From NCBI GenBank assembly GCA_023429995.1, contig JAEZCE010000035.1, positions 163,501 to 227,500 on the forward strand: a stretch of 64,000 bases of DNA, in the 5' to 3' direction. This document shows, piece by piece, positions 60,619 to 64,000 of the stretch (the first letter of the stretch is position 1; each line of letters opens with the position of its first letter). The stretch is from Bacillota bacterium (lineage in GTDB: Bacteria; Bacillota; UBA4882; UBA8346). The notes beneath the pieces are model-generated. The model was given only the letters and a program-made list of their open reading frames with translations, made no database searches and had not been told where the DNA came from. The translations under genes were made by a program, and so were the position numbers.

Positions 60619-60885
60619 ATGACCAGTCAAACGATGAAAGTCGATAATGAATCGGGACTTCACGCCAGACCGGCTTCTTTATTTCTGCAAAAGGCAACAT
60701 CGTTCAAATCCAATATTACCGTTAGTAAAAACGGGAAAAGCGGTAATGCAAAATCACTTTTGGGTCTTTTATCTTTGGGTATTAATAAGAATAGTGAGAT
60801 CACGATAAGTGCTGAGGGAGAAGACGAAAAAGAAGCAGTGGCGGCTTTGGTGAAATTGGTGGAATCTAAATTCGACGAGAAATAA
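60619..60885 (+). CDS. ptsH: Phosphocarrier HPr (copy 2)
   Basis: 88 residues. GLHARPASLFLQKA holds the phosphorylated His, NAKSLLGLLSLGI the regulatory Ser. Clearly the paralogue of copy 1 but with differences scattered along its length. ATG 60619 with AGGGGG upstream is preferred over the longer frame from 60562. 34 bases before EI copy 2. Confidence 0.95.
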   Translation: MTSQTMKVDNESGLHARPASLFLQKATSFKSNITVSKNGKSGNAKSLLGLLSLGINKNSEITISAEGEDEKEAVAALVKLVESKFDEK

Positions 60886-60919
60886 GCAATGAGAACCTGC
60901 GCGGAAAGGTGAATGAACG

Positions 60920-62536
60920 ATGAAAAAAGGCATTCCAGCGTCGAAAGGATATGCAATCGGGACAGCTTTTGTAGTTGAGAATGATCTGGTTTTAGTAAGC
61001 GAAGCCAAGGTGGCCGGTGCGGAAGTTGAGAAAGAGCGGCTCCAAACGGCTGTTGAAAATGCCCGGCAACAATTGCGCGCTTTATTGGAGAAAACCAGGC
61101 TGGAAATGGGCGAAGAATCGGCTGCAATTATTGATGTTCAATTGCAATTGCTGGATGATCCGGGGTTTACGGGAGAGGCCCTAACCCGTATTGAGACGGC
61201 TCAAATGGGCGCAATGATGGCAATCCGGGAAGTTGTCGATAAGTATGTCGAAATATTTGCCGGCATGGAAGACGAATATTTGAAAGAAAGAATAGCCGAT
61301 GTCAAGGATGTTGGCGCTCGGATCCTTCAAAATATGGCCGGAAAGGTCGGCAACCGCTTCGCCGGTTTGCCTGATAACGCCGTTATTGTGGCCCATGATC
61401 TGGCTCCATCGGATACAGCGCAGATGGATAAAAGGAAAGTCGTTGCTTTTGTAACCGATATAGGGGGGCCTACTGCCCATAGCGCTATTATGGCAAGAAC
61501 TCTGGAGATTCCGGCTGTAGTTGGCCTAAAAGATATAACAGCGGATGTTAAAACAGGAGAATGCGTGATCGTCGATGGTATTGGAGGATTAGTCTTCATC
61601 AATCCGGATGAAGCGACATTGGGCGCCTATCAAATCAAAAAGACCGCATTTGAAAATGAAAGGACTCAACTCCAAAGTATTCTTCACACCCAAACCACCA
61701 CCACAACCGGGAAACGTATTATTGTAGCGGCCAACATCGGTAAGCCGGAAGATGTGGGCAAAGCCATCGAAAATGGCGCGGAAGGAATCGGCCTGTTTCG
61801 GACGGAATTCTTATATATGGATCGCCTTCATATGCCTGCGGAGGATGAACAGTTTGAAGGCTACAAACAGGTAGCTGAGAAAATGGCCGGTAAACCGGTT
61901 GTGATACGCACTTTGGATATTGGCGGCGATAAGAAACTGCCTTATTTGCCTTTGACGGAGGAAATGAATCCTTTTTTGGGCCTCCGGGCTATCCGTTTGT
62001 GTTTGAGCCGCCCGGACATATTTAAACCCCAGTTGCGGGCGGTTCTCCGGGCGTCAGCCTATGGCGATATTCAAATCATGTTCCCGATGGTCGGTTCCTT
62101 GGAGGAATTTTTAAAAGCAAAGGCAATATTACAAGAGTGTATGATGGAGCTGAAACAAGAAGGAAAAGCTTTTAATGAGAAAATTCCGGTGGGACTGATG
62201 ATTGAAATTCCATCGGCTGCGCTGATCGCTGAAGAGTTAGCCAAAGAAGCCGACTTTTTCAGTATCGGCACCAATGATCTGATTCAATATACGCTGGCGG
62301 TCGATAGGATGAATGAAAACGTCTCTCGCCTTTATAATCCTATGCACCCGGCAGTGTTGAACTTAATCCGGATGACCATTGAGGCCGCCCATCGTGAAGG
62401 CAAATGGTGCGGTATGTGCGGTGAGATGGCCGGGGACGTTCAGGCTATTCCCACACTGTTGGAATACGGATTGGATGAATTTTCGATGAGCGCTTCCTCT
62501 TTACTTGCGGTGAAAAAAACCATCATGGATAGCTAA
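60920..62536 (+). CDS. ptsI: PTS enzyme I (copy 2)
   Basis: 538 residues, same length as copy 1. Active-site His in GGPTAHSAIMARTLEIPAVV, GTNDLIQYTLAVDR and Cys in MCGEMAGD all intact. About the first 50 residues differ substantially (VENDLVLVSEAKVAGAEVEK here), then long stretches are nearly identical even in DNA, with a more divergent block around residues 330-440, then near identity to the stop. That mosaic suggests gene conversion. It could energise the mannose-family PTS upstream. Confidence 0.96.
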   Translation: MKKGIPASKGYAIGTAFVVENDLVLVSEAKVAGAEVEKERLQTAVENARQQLRALLEKTRLEMGEESAAIIDVQLQLLDDPGFTGEALTRIETAQMGAMMAIREVVDKYVEIFAGMEDEYLKERIADVKDVGARILQNMAGKVGNRFAGLPDNAVIVAHDLAPSDTAQMDKRKVVAFVTDIGGPTAHSAIMARTLEIPAVVGLKDITADVKTGECVIVDGIGGLVFINPDEATLGAYQIKKTAFENERTQLQSILHTQTTTTTGKRIIVAANIGKPEDVGKAIENGAEGIGLFRTEFLYMDRLHMPAEDEQFEGYKQVAEKMAGKPVVIRTLDIGGDKKLPYLPLTEEMNPFLGLRAIRLCLSRPDIFKPQLRAVLRASAYGDIQIMFPMVGSLEEFLKAKAILQECMMELKQEGKAFNEKIPVGLMIEIPSAALIAEELAKEADFFSIGTNDLIQYTLAVDRMNENVSRLYNPMHPAVLNLIRMTIEAAHREGKWCGMCGEMAGDVQAIPTLLEYGLDEFSMSASSLLAVKKTIMDS

Positions 62537-62555
62537 AGACAACAGGAGCAGAACC

Positions 62556-62588
62556 ATGGGATACCGCTTTGATTTGCACCAAAATTAA
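62556..62588 (+). pseudogene. Fragment of the Cof phosphatase start, left by the EI duplication
   Basis: From the EI stop to about 62568 the sequence repeats that following EI copy 1 (AAAGACAACAGGAGCAGAAC, then ATGGGATACCGCTT). An extra T then shifts the frame and similarity stops at about 62578, giving ATG 62556 to TAA 62588. It marks the 3' end of the duplicated segment. Confidence 0.85.
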
Positions 62589-62615
62589 AAACGCCGGTTG
62601 ATGAATCCAACCGGC
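62585..62615 (-). terminator. Terminator of glpX
   Basis: GCCGGTTG (62593-62600) pairs with CAACCGGC (62608-62615); on the minus strand GTTTTTAA follows. It lies about 55 bases past the glpX stop and may also end the plus-strand EI operon. Confidence 0.8.
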
Positions 62616-62668
62616 TCAAAGAGATATATAATCATCAGGTTAACGAATGAAGGAACATCAATATATGT

Positions 62669-63661
62669 TCATACCTTCTCTTCCTGATTCCGCTGGCGGG
62701 AAGGGATTGTTTTGTAGTTCAGATTGTGGATGGATTTAATGTAACGCACCGTTTTATATTTGGACCGCATCACCACGGAATGGGTTGTCGCCCGGCCACT
62801 GCCGAAGCTCACCCCTTCCAGAAACTCTCCGGTGGTAATCCCGGTAGCGGCAAAAATAATTTCCTCTCCCTTGGCCAGATCCTCGATACGGTAGACCCGG
62901 TCGCAATCGAATCCTTCGGCGCTAATTCGTTCCCGTTCCGCGTCATTATGAAAATAAAACTTGGTCTGGATGTCGCCTTCCAAACAGCTGAGAGCCGCAG
63001 CGGCAAGCACCCCTTCGGGCGCGCCGCCGATCCCCATATAAATGTCCACGTTATTTAAGGCTGTCGCGATGGCCCCGGCTACATCGCCGTCGGTAATCAG
63101 TTTAATCCTCGCTCCGCTCTCCCGGACTTCTTCAATCAGCCGGTTGTGCCTTTCCCGTTCCAGGATCATGATGGTGAGATCCTTGATGTCTTTATTTAAA
63201 ACCGCCGACGCTACCTTCAGATTTTCACGGACAGTGACGTTAATATCGAGTTTTCCTTTTAAAGCAGGACCACAAGCAAGTTTTTGCATATAAAAGCTGG
63301 GGAAAGGAAGCAACGATCCGCTTTTTCCGGCAGCCACCACTGATAAAGCATTGGGAAGCCCGCAAGCCACCAGCCTGGTCCCGTCTACCGGGTCAACGGC
63401 GATGTCGGTCTCCAGCGCATCATCCACCCAACTACCTACTTTTTCTCCGATATGCAACATGGGCGCCTTATCTTTTTCCCCCTCGCCAATAATCACCGTT
63501 CCTTTGATGGGGATCAAATCAAGCATACCCCGCATGGCATCGGATGCGGCCTTGTCGACACGATCTTTATCGCCATTTCCCAACCAACGGCTAGCCCGTA
63601 AAGCTGCCGCCTCGGTGACTCGAACCAACTCTAGAGAAATTCCCCGCTGTAAATCTGTCAA
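62669..63661 (-). CDS. glpX: Fructose-1,6-bisphosphatase, class II
   Basis: About 330 residues. Converts fructose 1,6-bisphosphate to fructose 6-phosphate for gluconeogenesis. LELVRVTEAAALRASRWLG, KDRVDKAASDAMRGML, GEGEKDKAPMLHIGE, DIAVDPVDGTRLVA, GIGGAPEGVLAAAAL and ATGITTGEFLEGV are family motifs with the metal-binding Asp/Glu. TTG 63661 with AGGGGG six bases upstream is preferred to a start at 63700. Confidence 0.95.
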   Translation of the reverse strand: MTDLQRGISLELVRVTEAAALRASRWLGNGDKDRVDKAASDAMRGMLDLIPIKGTVIIGEGEKDKAPMLHIGEKVGSWVDDALETDIAVDPVDGTRLVACGLPNALSVVAAGKSGSLLPFPSFYMQKLACGPALKGKLDINVTVRENLKVASAVLNKDIKDLTIMILERERHNRLIEEVRESGARIKLITDGDVAGAIATALNNVDIYMGIGGAPEGVLAAAALSCLEGDIQTKFYFHNDAERERISAEGFDCDRVYRIEDLAKGEEIIFAATGITTGEFLEGVSFGSGRATTHSVVMRSKYKTVRYIKSIHNLNYKTIPSRQRNQEEKV

Positions 63662-63820
63662 AAAAATCCCCCTCGCTTCCTTTTCTTCATCGATTATCAA
63701 ACGTTACCGGGTTTACCTGCCTCTTGTTTTTTGAAAGGGTTTGAAAGCAAAAAACAATACCGCCTGATAATCTTCGTTATCACTTGGGGAAATTCCTTTG
63801 GATACAAGACGGTAAACTTC

Positions 63821-64000
63821 CAAAGAGAGAAACGGAAAAAATGTTAGGAGAAATGAAATCACCCAAGGGAGAAACGGAAAAAATGTTAGGAGAAATGAAA
63901 TCACCCAAGGGAGAAACGGAAAAAATGTTAGGAGAAATGAAATCACCCAAGGGAGAAACGGAAAAAATGTTAGGAGAAATGCAATCACCCAAGGGAGAAA
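63821..64000. repeat. 42-bp tandem repeat running off the window
   Basis: Starting with GAGAAACGGAAAAAATGTTA, ATG-anchored units recur at 63841, 63883, 63925 and 63967, exactly 42 apart, with almost no variation (AAATGCAATC in the last). The plus frame reads MLGEMKSPKGETEK repeated, the minus frame a hydrophobic repeat; 42 is a multiple of 3, so both stay open. No ribosome-binding signal outside the repeat supports either. The array continues beyond 64000. Confidence 0.85.

Noticed and set aside
63713..63988. Hydrophobic 91-residue frame on the minus strand with a Phe/Leu-rich repeat
   Set aside because: Arises from the 42-bp tandem array, has no start signal and no recognisable fold; listed only as a repeat.

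Overview
The window looks like a chromosome segment of a fermentative, anaerobic member of the Bacillota with an unusual envelope. The Bacillota signs are a tyrosine-specific T-box leader before tyrS, a LevR-type PTS regulator with its own sigma-54, HPr/EI-type PTS genes, YesM/YesN-type two-component genes and a heptaprenyl-synthase plus tetraprenyl-curcumene-synthase pair. A secreted beta-barrel-like protein ending in Tyr-Lys-Phe, together with four ABC substrate-binding proteins that have signal peptides but no lipobox cysteine, suggests an outer membrane (inference). No 16S or marker gene is present, so a genus cannot be named.

Region 1-8 kb: a partial AgrB-like gene, an aminotransferase, tRNA-Leu(CAG) with a broken tyrosine integrase at its 3' end (remnant of an integrated element), a flavin reductase, a zinc-ribbon protein, an acetoacetate-decarboxylase-like protein, a short alpha-glucan phosphorylase, and a gene-free stretch with a three-copy 81-bp tandem repeat and a long inverted repeat. 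Region 8-18 kb: a DeoR regulator, an MFS transporter, the beta-barrel protein, pgi and a CPBP protease, then a minus-strand polar amino-acid ABC operon with two near-duplicate binding proteins and a permease carrying an N-terminal PEGA domain. Region 18-29.5 kb: polyprenyl synthase, a ROK-regulated amino-sugar operon (ROK kinase, ABC transporter without ATPase, nagB, SIS protein), tetraprenyl-curcumene synthase, T-box and tyrS, and a Nudix hydrolase.

Region 29.9-41.7 kb is a nearly self-contained PTS module: LevR-type activator, two good -24/-12 promoters, EIIB, EIIC, a GH1 enzyme with Gln at the acid/base position, EIIA, HPr, EI, a Cof phosphatase and rpoN itself. Region 42-55 kb holds a secreted beta-helix protein and a sulfatase that share a copied promoter block, a YesM/YesN pair likely to control them, and an ABC importer of the nitrate/sulfonate/taurine class with two different permeases and two different ATPases whose motifs are complementarily degenerate. 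Region 55-62.6 kb has a GntR regulator facing a second sulfatase fused into a mannose-family PTS operon (IIA, IIB, IIC, IID), then a second HPr/EI pair that is a mosaic duplicate of the first. The window closes with glpX and a 42-bp tandem repeat running off the end.

Taken together, 19-62 kb is a specialised sugar-capture region, probably for sulfated and amino-sugar glycans: surface cleavage, PTS or ABC import, cytoplasmic desulfation, phospho-glycoside hydrolysis and amino-sugar deamination into glycolysis (pgi, glpX and alpha-glucan storage are nearby). Substrate identity is inference only.
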